This document shows positions 1 to 5,971 of a stretch of 64,000 bases of DNA, piece by piece. The DNA is taken from NCBI GenBank assembly GCA_037142475.1, contig JBAXAR010000001.1, positions 1 through 64,000 on the forward strand. The letters are read 5' to 3'. Each line of letters starts with the position of its first letter. The first letter of the stretch is position 1. The stretch is from CAIUMH01 sp037142475 (GTDB lineage: Bacteria; Actinomycetota; Acidimicrobiia; Acidimicrobiales; RAAP-2). Below the pieces are notes generated by a model. The model was given only the letters and a program-made list of their open reading frames with translations. It was not told where the DNA came from and searched no databases. The translations under genes were made by a program, and so were the position numbers.

Positions 1-159
1 TTCGACAACCCCATCCTCGTCGAGGACCTCGATGACGATCTCGTCATGCTGGTGGGGCCAGACAGAGCTGGTCGCCTCTTAGAGGTCGGTGTCGTTGTCG
101 GCAACGTCGGACCCGTCATCGTCCACGCCATGGAAGCTAGAACCAAGTACCTGAGGTGA
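1..159 (+). CDS. Putative BrnT-like toxin, C-terminal part (cut by window start)
   Basis: Reading frame 1 is open from the first base and ends in TGA at 157-159, giving the last 52 residues of a protein. The segment LVGPDRAGRLLEVGVVV followed by VIVHAMEARTKYLR resembles the C-terminal beta sheet of small BrnT/DUF4258-like toxins of actinobacteria (GRLLE and IHAM-R-K-YL pattern). The stop overlaps a GTG start of the next gene (GTGA), as expected of a toxin-antitoxin pair. The N-terminus lies outside the window, so completeness cannot be judged. The toxin assignment is by remembered family pattern plus context. Confidence 0.6.
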   Translation, partial: FDNPILVEDLDDDLVMLVGPDRAGRLLEVGVVVGNVGPVIVHAMEARTKYLR

Positions 160-440
160 ACGCCATGCCAAGAAGCACGAAGCACATCATCGAGCAGGCC
201 GACGAGTTGGCGAGGCGGTTCCAGGACCATGCTCCGGGCTCAAGCAACGTGAAGACTGCGGATTCGCTCCGTGAGGTGCGGCTTGCCTTCCTTCGTCGAG
301 CAGAGGCGGAACAAGAACTGTTCACTGCCGTCGACGGTGCCCGAGCTGACGGTCAGAGTTGGGCCGCTGTCGGGGCGATGCTCGGCACTTCTGGAGAAGC
401 AGCTCGCCAGCGCTATGGCGCGCCCGCCGGCAAGAACTGA
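156..440 (+). CDS. Putative antitoxin with C-terminal helix-turn-helix
   Basis: A 94-residue acidic, helical protein whose last third, SWAAVGAMLGTSGEAARQRYG, looks like a helix-turn-helix of the kind found in antitoxins paired with BrnT-like toxins. It would bind the toxin and repress the pair. The GTG start at 156 overlaps the toxin stop; an alternative ATG at 165 has no better ribosome site. Toxin-first order is unusual for many type II systems but typical of BrnT-like and HigB-like ones. Family name is not recognised with certainty. Confidence 0.6.
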   Translation: MNAMPRSTKHIIEQADELARRFQDHAPGSSNVKTADSLREVRLAFLRRAEAEQELFTAVDGARADGQSWAAVGAMLGTSGEAARQRYGAPAGKN

Positions 441-441
441 G

Positions 442-477
442 CTCAGCCCCCCAAAGAAAACCTATACACATTGGTCT
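442..477 (-). repeat. GNAT-gene 3'-end repeat, copy A
   Basis: On the minus strand this 36-base stretch matches copy B (980-1015) at 31 of 36 positions. In one frame it encodes TNVYRFSLGG and a stop (475 to 443). An in-frame TGA lies two codons before the threonine, so no complete gene is attached. It sits between the first antitoxin (stop 440) and hicA (stop 520). The intact GNAT gene at 1772-2209 ends in TNVYRFALD. Confidence 0.75.
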
Positions 478-519
478 CTCAACTCAAAGTAGAAATAGAA
501 CCATCCGTCGCCGAACCCG

Positions 520-738
520 CTAAAGAAGATTCAGGAAGTCATCAACGCCCATGCCCGACTGTCGGATGATCGATCGGAGAGTTCCTGACGCCAGTTCCTT
601 GTGCCGAGGAACGATGACCATCAACTCGCCCTTGCGAAGTTTCACATGGCTGCCGCGTTGGCTGACTTCGGCAAACTCCGCCCTCAGGAGAGCCTTAATG
701 ACCTCCGCTCCGCTGACAACTGGCAGCGGCGGGCTCAC
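520..738 (-). CDS. hicA: HicA-family mRNA interferase toxin
   Basis: A 72-residue protein with the HicA (YcfA) double-stranded RNA-binding fold: alpha-helix AEVIKALLRA, then RGSHVKLRK with the catalytic histidine, then IVPRHKELASGTLRSIIRQ. HicA toxins cleave mRNA and tmRNA in the cytoplasm until bound by HicB. The start is GTG at 738, overlapping the hicB stop by four bases (GTGA), so the pair is translationally coupled. Length is normal for the family and no key residue is missing. Confidence 0.9.
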   Translation of the reverse strand: MSPPLPVVSGAEVIKALLRAEFAEVSQRGSHVKLRKGELMVIVPRHKELASGTLRSIIRQSGMGVDDFLNLL

Positions 739-935
739 GCAGAGAGTTGGAACGTGGTGACCGTTGGGTGGGCCAGACCAACAGGCTCTCCCTGGTCCTC
801 AAAGTAGAGACCGAGGGCTTCCTTGAGGTTCTCGACGGCGTCATCCGTCGATTCGCCCTGGCTCGTCACCTCGACCTCGAGGCAGCGAGCGACGAACAGG
901 TTGCCTTCCTGAGTGATGGCAGCTGTAAACTCCAT
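735..935 (-). CDS. hicB: HicB-family antitoxin (short form)
   Basis: A 66-residue protein with the partly degraded RNase H fold of HicB: FTAAITQEGNLFVARCLEVEVTSQG, then ESTDDAVENLKEAL. It neutralises HicA. It lacks the C-terminal DNA-binding domain of longer HicB proteins, so autoregulation may be weak or need another factor. ATG at 935 is preferred to GTG at 941 because a TATGCT hexamer lies six bases upstream of it with no Shine-Dalgarno site, suggesting a leaderless transcript. Confidence 0.85.
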   Translation of the reverse strand: MEFTAAITQEGNLFVARCLEVEVTSQGESTDDAVENLKEALGLYFEDQGEPVGLAHPTVTTFQLSA

Positions 936-941
936 GCCCAC

Positions 942-947
942 AGCATA
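942..947 (-). promoter_or_regulatory. Candidate -10 element of hicBA, leaderless
   Basis: Minus-strand TATGCT ends six bases before the ATG at 935, so transcription would begin at or next to the start codon. A weak GGGACA-like -35 lies about 17 bases further upstream. Leaderless messages are common in actinobacteria. Confidence 0.4.
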
Positions 948-1222
948 CGAGACGGGTGTGCCTTGTCCCGCGGTGCCGCCTCAGCTCTCCAAAGAGAACC
1001 GATAGACATTGGTCTGCCGCTGGTTCTTGAAATGCAGTGCTCACTTAGTGGAGTGCAAAATCAGTGCGGAGGGACGCAAGGAGATGCGTTCGCCACTCTC
1101 GAGCATCCCGGAGATCCTTGCGAGCACGTTGAGCCACCCAGTAGCGCTCTTACCCCATCGCCGAAAGTGACCTGGAGGCACGACCGTTGTGTGTGGACGT
1201 GACGCAGCGCTGTTCGTCCATT
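948..1222. other. Gap between hicB and yefM without a supported gene
   Basis: Together with the flanking regulatory bases this gap runs from 936 to 1256. It holds GNAT-tail copy B (980-1015), the presumed hicBA promoter at its left end and the yefM operator at its right end. No open frame here has a recognisable product. The in-frame extension upstream of copy B is stopped after seven codons. It looks like decayed coding sequence. Confidence 0.5.
980..1015 (-). repeat. GNAT-gene 3'-end repeat, copy B
   Basis: The minus strand encodes TNVYRFSLES and a stop (1013 to 981), preceded in frame by AL-HFKNQRQ and then a TGA. It matches copy A at 31 of 36 bases and copy C, the live GNAT tail, at 17 of the first 18 bases of the TNVYRF codons. 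It lies between the HicBA and YefM/YoeB modules. Confidence 0.75.
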
Positions 1223-1241
1223 ATGGTACAATAAATGGTAC
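1223..1241 (+). promoter_or_regulatory. Direct repeat ATGGTAC x2, candidate YefM operator
   Basis: ATGGTAC occurs at 1223-1229 and 1235-1241, a 12-base period, just before the AAGGAG ribosome site of yefM. A TACAAT hexamer (1227-1232) lies inside, so bound repressor would cover the -10 region. YefM/YoeB modules are autoregulated through short GTAC-containing sites near the promoter. The assignment is by position and motif. Confidence 0.5.
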
Positions 1242-1256
1242 TGGTAAGGAGCCTCC

Positions 1257-1502
1257 ATGACGATAACTGCGAGTGAAGCTAGGAAGAACCTTTTCCCCCT
1301 CATTGAACAGGTCAATAATGATCGTCAGCCCGTTGAAATCACCTCGCGTCGAGGGGATGCAGTGCTGATGTCGCGAGCTGACTACGACGCGCTGACGGAG
1401 ACGGCATGGCTTTTACGATCGCCAGCTAACGCCACCCGTCTCATCGAAAGCCTCCACCAAGCGCAAACTGGGGAACGACTGCAGCACTCGCTTGAATTGT
1501 GA
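1257..1502 (+). CDS. yefM: YefM/Phd-type antitoxin
   Basis: An 81-residue antitoxin starting ITASEARKNLFPLIEQVN and continuing EITSRRGDAVLMSRADYDALTETAWLL, a classic YefM/Phd DNA-binding N-domain with a toxin-binding acidic C-tail. It binds YoeB and represses its own promoter. AAGGAG lies six bases before ATG 1257. The stop overlaps the GTG start of the toxin by four bases (GTGA). Confidence 0.93.
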   Translation: MTITASEARKNLFPLIEQVNNDRQPVEITSRRGDAVLMSRADYDALTETAWLLRSPANATRLIESLHQAQTGERLQHSLEL

Positions 1503-1759
1503 GGCTGGTTTTTACTCCCAACGGCTGGGATGATTACCGGTTTTGGCTTGCGAGGGACCGGGCAACGCTCAAGAGAATCAACCGATTGATAGAGGAATCG
1601 CTCCGTGAGCCGTTTGAAGGAATCGGCAAACCTGAGCCTCTGCGCCACATTTTGGCGGGTTGCTGGTCCCGGCGCATCGACGAAGAGCACCGATTGGTCT
1701 ACTTGGTTGATGGCGAGGACCTGGTAATCCTCCAAGCACGCTTTCACTACGCGCCATAG
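1499..1759 (+). CDS. yoeB: YoeB-type ribosome-dependent mRNA endonuclease toxin
   Basis: An 86-residue RelE-superfamily toxin. The order FTPNGWDDYRFWL, LKRINRLIEE, GIGKPEPLRHILAGCWSRRIDEEHRLVYLV and a final QARFHY matches YoeB closely, including the GKPE-LR segment, the EHRLVY strand and the terminal histidine-tyrosine. YoeB enters the ribosomal A site and cleaves mRNA. GTG 1499 overlaps the yefM stop. The protein looks intact. Confidence 0.93.
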   Translation: MRLVFTPNGWDDYRFWLARDRATLKRINRLIEESLREPFEGIGKPEPLRHILAGCWSRRIDEEHRLVYLVDGEDLVILQARFHYAP

Positions 1760-1771
1760 TCACAACTGGTG

Positions 1772-2209
1772 TCAATCGAGTGCGAACCGATACACATTGG
1801 TGACCCGCTCAGCAAAGCCGCATCGCTGGTAGAGCCTGTTCGCAGCCTCTCGACGCGGGTTGGACGTCAAGTCAACGGTTCGGGCGCCGGCGCGGCCCGC
1901 GAGTTCGATCGCCGCATTCACCAAGCCCTCGCCCACTCCTAACCCCCGCGCCGCCTCATCGACAACGACGTCCTCGATCCAGCCACGAACCCCACTCGGC
2001 GCCCTGAAAAGCACCAACGTGAGGGTCCCAACGATCCCTTCGTCGTTTCGAGCGACGAAAACCGACGTCGCTGGGGACGAAACAATGGATTCGATGTCAT
2101 AGGCCTCAATAGCTGGAGCTGACGAAGAGAGCTGGGGAATGAGTCGCCGGAGAGCTGCCACCAACTCATCGTCGGCAACTGTGACTTCTTCAATCACGAC
2201 GGAACTCAT
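1772..2209 (-). CDS. GNAT-family N-acetyltransferase
   Basis: A 145-residue GNAT enzyme: WIEDVVVDEAARGLGVGEGLV carries the acetyl-CoA binding R/Q-x-x-G-x-G/A loop (RGLGVG), and NRLYQRCGF is the usual C-terminal motif. The substrate is unknown. ATG 2209 is chosen over 2233 because it overlaps the stop of the upstream Nudix gene (ATGA), giving a two-gene operon. Its last codons (TNVYRFALD) are the third copy of the repeated GNAT tail in this patch, so related genes probably once stood nearby. Confidence 0.85.
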   Translation of the reverse strand: MSSVVIEEVTVADDELVAALRRLIPQLSSSAPAIEAYDIESIVSSPATSVFVARNDEGIVGTLTLVLFRAPSGVRGWIEDVVVDEAARGLGVGEGLVNAAIELAGRAGARTVDLTSNPRREAANRLYQRCGFAERVTNVYRFALD

Positions 2210-2925
2210 CGAGTGCCTTCTTCTCCTCGCCATGTTGGCGAGCGGACCGTGTCGTAGAAGACGTGGTTTGACTCGCCCCTGATGGCCTCAAACACGTGGG
2301 TGCCCCAGCGCTCGAATCCGACCACTGGTGAGGGGAGATTCTCCTCGTTGAACCAACCCACATTCGTCACCTCGAGCGGGTGCGGATTCAAACTTCCTCC
2401 GACGGCTCGACAGTAGAAGAGGAGCGAGTAGATCGGAATCCGCGTCATCCCGAGACGGAGGCCATCAAGGACGGCGATGATCCGAACAGGCTCCACTTCG
2501 ATGCCCGTTTCCTCCTCGACCTCCTTGACCACGACCTCGGCGGCGGAGTACCCCACGTCGCACCATCCAGTGGGATACAGCCACACACCAGAGTCAGACC
2601 GCTGGATCAAGAGCAGTTCGCCGTCATCGTTTCCGACTGCAGCCCCCACCGCCACCTTGGGCGTGACGTAGCCGGGTACCCCCCGGCCCACGTTGCTCAT
2701 CCATTCCTGGACGTGGCCAACCGCGTCCTCGGTCTGCTCAGGATCCTCGCCTGAGGCAACTTTGATATCGGCAGCTACCTTGAGAATCTCCTCAAAACGT
2801 TCCTTCTCGTACTGGCTCTCGGTAAAACCAAGGCCGGTCATGGCTATTGCCGCCAGGCTCTCGGACCAGCGCAACAGGACTCGTTCAGGGATAGGTCGCT
2901 CCACGAACTCGAACGCTACCAACAC
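2206..2925 (-). CDS. Nudix hydrolase with N-terminal helical domain
   Basis: A 239-residue protein. Residues 1-80 form a helical domain (PERVLLRWSESLAAIAMTGLGF) typical of Nudix_N_2 proteins. The Nudix box follows from about residue 123: GWCDVGYSAAEVVVKEVEEE then TGIEV. The usual first glutamate of the box is replaced by tyrosine (GYSAAE), as I recall for this subfamily, while the metal-binding EVEEE is intact. It should hydrolyse a nucleoside diphosphate linked to another group, possibly ADP-ribose. It leads the operon with the GNAT gene. Confidence 0.85.
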   Translation of the reverse strand: MLVAFEFVERPIPERVLLRWSESLAAIAMTGLGFTESQYEKERFEEILKVAADIKVASGEDPEQTEDAVGHVQEWMSNVGRGVPGYVTPKVAVGAAVGNDDGELLLIQRSDSGVWLYPTGWCDVGYSAAEVVVKEVEEETGIEVEPVRIIAVLDGLRLGMTRIPIYSLLFYCRAVGGSLNPHPLEVTNVGWFNEENLPSPVVGFERWGTHVFEAIRGESNHVFYDTVRSPTWRGEEGTR

Positions 2926-2966
2926 CTCGTGCCAAGTGGGTCCGGCTCCTCAGGCATGATGGAGCC

Positions 2967-3134
2967 ATGGCTGTGAATGAAGACTGTCGTCACTACGTGC
3001 GCCGAGAGGCCAGTGCGGGAGACGTCACGGAGCGGTGCAAGCTCGACGCCAACGAGCCCCTGCCCTTCACGTGCCCCGACGGATGCCTCTTCTACGAACC
3101 ACGAGGTATCAATCAGACAGGCTGGCAGGTCTGA
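2967..3134 (+). CDS. Small conserved-looking cysteine-containing protein (55 aa)
   Basis: ATG 2967 opens a 55-residue protein, MAVNEDCRHYVRREASAGDV then ERCKLDANEPLPFTCPDGCL and FYEPRGINQTGWQV. Four cysteines (C7, C24, C40, C44) and the DCRHY/RCKLDANE/FTCPDGCLF pattern match small actinobacterial proteins I recall with similar spacing, so it may bind zinc or an iron-sulfur cluster. It is divergent from the Nudix gene and stands alone. Function unknown. Confidence 0.65.
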   Translation: MAVNEDCRHYVRREASAGDVTERCKLDANEPLPFTCPDGCLFYEPRGINQTGWQV

Positions 3135-3262
3135 GCATCAGGCTCACCGGACAAGGTTTTCTTCGTTTTCCCCGCAAATTGGCTCCTGAATAAGTATCAT
3201 TCAGGACACGGTGCTTGACCTCGAAATGAGGATCAGCGCGGCGAATCGATTTAGGAGGCCAC

Positions 3263-3865
3263 ATGGAGAACCGGGTTCGAGATCAGATCGTCAGCGCGGC
3301 ATTCGATGTCCTCCTCGAAGTGGGCCCGACACGGTTGAGGATCCAAGAGGTCGCCAAGCGCGCTGAGGTTTCGCCCACACTCCTCTACTACTACTTCGAT
3401 GGGAAGCATGCTCTCATCGCCGCTGCCTACGCCCAGGACTACGCCAAGATCCTCATCAAGGACCTCGCCATTGTCGAAGCGGCGTTTCACAAGGCCGAGA
3501 ACCCGATCGACCTGCTCCGCTACATGACCTCTTCCTACCAAGAGGCATTCGCAGACGTTGAGACCCGACGGCGCAGGCTCGATGCGCTCGCAGCAGCCCA
3601 ACATGATCCAGCTGTCGCCGCTGCAATCGCCCCGAAGCAGCGTCAGTTCATCTCCGCCGTCAGAGACGTTCTCACCGGCTGTGTGAGCCGAGGCTGGTTG
3701 CCTGAGGGAACAAATGTCGACGCCTTCATCATGTCCATGATGGCGCTACCGCTCGGACTCGTCTTCCAGGACCTCGACCCCGAGTTCTCCGTGGACATGG
3801 AGTCCTACCTGATGATGATCGCCTCAGGTTCGGCTGCCTCAGCCGCAACGCTCACGGCTCGCTGA
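3263..3865 (+). CDS. TetR/AcrR-family transcriptional regulator
   Basis: A 200-residue protein. The N-terminal helix-turn-helix spans residues 5-50: RDQIVSAAFDVLLEVG, IQEVAKRAEVSPTLLYYYFD, GKHALIAAAY. The remainder is the helical ligand-binding and dimer domain. AGGAGG lies six bases before ATG 3263. The next gene, coding for the NIL protein, is convergent, so no target can be inferred from an operon. The ligand is unknown. Confidence 0.92.
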   Translation: MENRVRDQIVSAAFDVLLEVGPTRLRIQEVAKRAEVSPTLLYYYFDGKHALIAAAYAQDYAKILIKDLAIVEAAFHKAENPIDLLRYMTSSYQEAFADVETRRRRLDALAAAQHDPAVAAAIAPKQRQFISAVRDVLTGCVSRGWLPEGTNVDAFIMSMMALPLGLVFQDLDPEFSVDMESYLMMIASGSAASAATLTAR

Positions 3866-4114
3866 TCAACTCTCGAGAACATCACCGAGCAGGTCGACGC
3901 CGATTCCCTCGGAGCGAAGCCACGCCATCGCCGCTTCAATGTTGTCCGATTGGCCATCAAGTTCACAGATGATCCATCCGGCAGAATCGGTGATATCCGC
4001 TCTTCGGATATCGGGATCGATATCGAAGTCCCTGACGAGCCGTGCCAACACAGGAGTGCGCACCAATGCCTCTGGGAACGTGAGCTTGACTCGAACGCTG
4101 ATCTCTTGGCTCAT
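3866..4114 (-). CDS. NIL-domain protein
   Basis: An 82-residue stand-alone NIL domain: VRVKLTFPEALVRTPVLARLVRDFDIDPDIRRADI then GWIICELDGQSDNIEAAMAWL and GIGVDLLGDVLE. NIL domains are small ferredoxin-like folds found at the C-terminus of methionine ABC transporter ATPases, in ferredoxins of sulfur metabolism, or alone. ATG 4114 fits the domain edge; longer reading to 4207 overlaps larE. It lies 11 bases after larE and is co-oriented, so a link with sulfur transfer is possible. Confidence 0.85.
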   Translation of the reverse strand: MSQEISVRVKLTFPEALVRTPVLARLVRDFDIDPDIRRADITDSAGWIICELDGQSDNIEAAMAWLRSEGIGVDLLGDVLES

Positions 4115-4125
4115 CGATACCGAGG

Positions 4126-4917
4126 TTACCCCAGCACCCGGTTGAGACGACCGGACCCGAGCCCCTCGAGGTCCAGCGCGCAAAACGAGTAGCCGACCGA
4201 ACGACATGCGGTCACGATCTGATCTCGCGAGGCGAGGGCGCGTTCAAGATCCTCACGTGGAACCTCCACCAAGGCGACGTCACCGTGATGTCGAACGCGA
4301 AGATCCGAGAAGCCCAGCGAGCGAACCGCCGCCTCGGCGCGGTCAACTTGTCGAAGGACCGAGAGCGTCACTGGGGTCCCATAGGGAAGTCGAGAGGCCA
4401 GGCAGGGTGATGCCGGCTTTTCTGCCGTCGAGAGGCCGAGGACTGCTGACTCGGATCGGATCATCGCCTTTGTCAGACCGACTTCAACGAGTGGGAACCG
4501 TGCCCCCCTGGCAGCCGCAGCTTCTTGGCCGGGGCGATGATCACCAAGGTCATCAACATTGACCCCAAGGATCACCGTGGCCTGACGTTCGAGCGCAAGC
4601 GGTTCGAGGGCATCCATCAGATGGGTCTTGCACCATGCGCAGCGATCCGGACCATTGACGGCGTATCGAGGGTCATCAAGCTCGTGGGTGCGGACCACAC
4701 GATGCTCCAGACCGAGTTCTTCAGCGAGTGCCGTTGCCTCACGTGCCTCGGACGCCGCCATGGATGCCGAACTTGCGGTGACACAAAGCGATGACGAACC
4801 CATGGCTTGGCTCGCTGCCACGGCAAGGAAGGTCGAGTCGACCCCGCCGGAGTACGCGACCACGACAGGACCCATGCGCTTGAGGTGCTCCACCAATTCC
4901 ACCATCGACGAGCTCAT
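4126..4917 (-). CDS. larE: LarE-type ATP-dependent sacrificial sulfur transferase
   Basis: A 263-residue PP-loop protein with SGGVDS at 23-28, the RCAWCK pair (C93, C96) and PCLASRLPYG, whose C172 aligns with the cysteine that LarE of Lactiplantibacillus gives up as sulfur donor. LarE adds sulfur to pyridinium dicarboxylate in making the nickel-pincer cofactor of lactate racemase. No larA, larB or larC is in this window, so another sulfur acceptor is possible. The start shares one base with the hemQ stop (TGATG). Family assignment is firm; pathway is open. Confidence 0.87.
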   Translation of the reverse strand: MSSSMVELVEHLKRMGPVVVAYSGGVDSTFLAVAASQAMGSSSLCVTASSASMAASEAREATALAEELGLEHRVVRTHELDDPRYAVNGPDRCAWCKTHLMDALEPLALERQATVILGVNVDDLGDHRPGQEAAAARGARFPLVEVGLTKAMIRSESAVLGLSTAEKPASPCLASRLPYGTPVTLSVLRQVDRAEAAVRSLGFSDLRVRHHGDVALVEVPREDLERALASRDQIVTACRSVGYSFCALDLEGLGSGRLNRVLG

Positions 4918-5636
4918 CAGGCAGTGACGTTCCCAAGAACCTCATCGACCGTGCCCACCATGCCGATGTAGAAGGGGCCGAATTCCGCGTAGAGGGTTGA
5001 CCCCTCATCAAAGCGCATCGTGTAGACACATTCCTTGATGTCATCGGGACCCACGCCAAAGAGCGTTACCCCCCACTCCCAGTCATCGAGCCCAGTCGAC
5101 CCGGTCACCACTTGGAGGATTCGACCGTGGAACTGACGCCCTGACCGTCCGTGGCCCATCATCAGGGCCTTGCGCTCCTCGAAGGTGAGCGCGTACCAGT
5201 TGTGCACCTCGCCACGACGCTTCGACATCGGGTAGAAGCAGAAGGCCGTCATGGCCTTGGGGGGAAGAACCGGATTCAGCCGCGCCTCGATCATCTCTGC
5301 GGGGAGTCCCTTGGCGTACTCCGAAATCTCAGTGAGACTGACGTACGACTCGACGATCTCGAGGCGGGCGGCTTGCAGGGCGCTCTGGAGCCGGCGGAGA
5401 TCCCAGAGGTCTCTGCCAGTGGCCATCACGCAGAGATCGGCTTTGTGGCCGACGATGGCAGCCACGACCACCTGACATCCTGCAGCCTCGGCAGTCTCTT
5501 TCGCTTCGACAACGCCCCGATGCGACACCGACACGCCGACCTTGCAGAAAAGGTGAACCACGTTCAGGCCGATCGATGGCTCCATCGGCGTCGTCGTGTT
5601 CTCAGTCATGGGGGCATCCTTCGCTGCAGTCGACAC
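4917..5636 (-). CDS. hemQ: HemQ, coproheme decarboxylase
   Basis: A chlorite-dismutase-family protein of 239 residues. YPMSKRR has the catalytic tyrosine (Y135), and MMGHGRSGR the proximal haem histidine (H162). The C-terminal block WEWGVTLF, KECVYTMRFDE, YAEFGPFYIG is typical of actinobacterial HemQ. It converts coproheme III to haem b in the coproporphyrin-dependent pathway. Start could be M1 or M10. No other haem genes are in the window. Confidence 0.93.
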   Translation of the reverse strand: MSTAAKDAPMTENTTTPMEPSIGLNVVHLFCKVGVSVSHRGVVEAKETAEAAGCQVVVAAIVGHKADLCVMATGRDLWDLRRLQSALQAARLEIVESYVSLTEISEYAKGLPAEMIEARLNPVLPPKAMTAFCFYPMSKRRGEVHNWYALTFEERKALMMGHGRSGRQFHGRILQVVTGSTGLDDWEWGVTLFGVGPDDIKECVYTMRFDEGSTLYAEFGPFYIGMVGTVDEVLGNVTA

Positions 5637-5904
5637 ACCCCATGCTAGGCGTGGCGTCCTCCTGGCTCGGCGGCATCAGTCCACGTGCGGTGCCGGGCAA
5701 GGATGGCGGTCTTCTCGCCAGTCTCCTTGGCGCTCAGTGCTTCGAGGAACTTGGAGAGCCAACACATGCGTGGGCTCAGGGGTGGGCACGATGCCCTCAG
5801 TACGAATGAACTGTCTTGGCCCCCGAAGCCCTCCTGAGCGGATGTGACGTCCTCGGAGCGAACCTGGTCAGGGCAATGACGCTTCGGAGGTTCATCTTCG
5901 CCAT
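5637..5904. other. Gap between groEL and hemQ, no confident gene
   Basis: With the hairpin at 5905-5947 this makes 335 bases without a firm gene. The minus strand has an open frame (5645-5911) whose last 40 residues, including FLEALSAKETGEKTAILA, look protein-like, but its start lies inside the hairpin and I know no homologue. A small co-oriented gene cannot be excluded. Nothing else was recognised. Confidence 0.35.
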
Positions 5905-5947
5905 GATGCAACTGAGGCGGGCCCTGTGGGCCCGCCTCAGTTGCATC
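5905..5947 (-). terminator. Perfect 20-bp stem hairpin downstream of groEL
   Basis: Arms 5905-5924 and 5928-5947 are perfectly complementary with a TGT loop; the inner part is GC-rich (GGCGGGCCC). It begins 25 bases after the groEL stop on the minus strand. No run of T follows, as is common for actinobacterial terminators. It could stop transcription in both directions. Confidence 0.8.
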
Positions 5948-5971
5948 TTCTGGTCAGCCCGTGGGCTTCGC

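Noticed and set aside
442..1015. Integron attC sites between the toxin-antitoxin modules
   Set aside because: Neither repeat shows the RYYYAAC/GTTRRRY core pairs or the long imperfect palindrome; GNAT coding sense explains the repeats better.
5645..5911. 88-codon minus-strand frame between groEL and hemQ
   Set aside because: The start falls inside the terminator stem and no homologue is recognised; mentioned only as a possibility.
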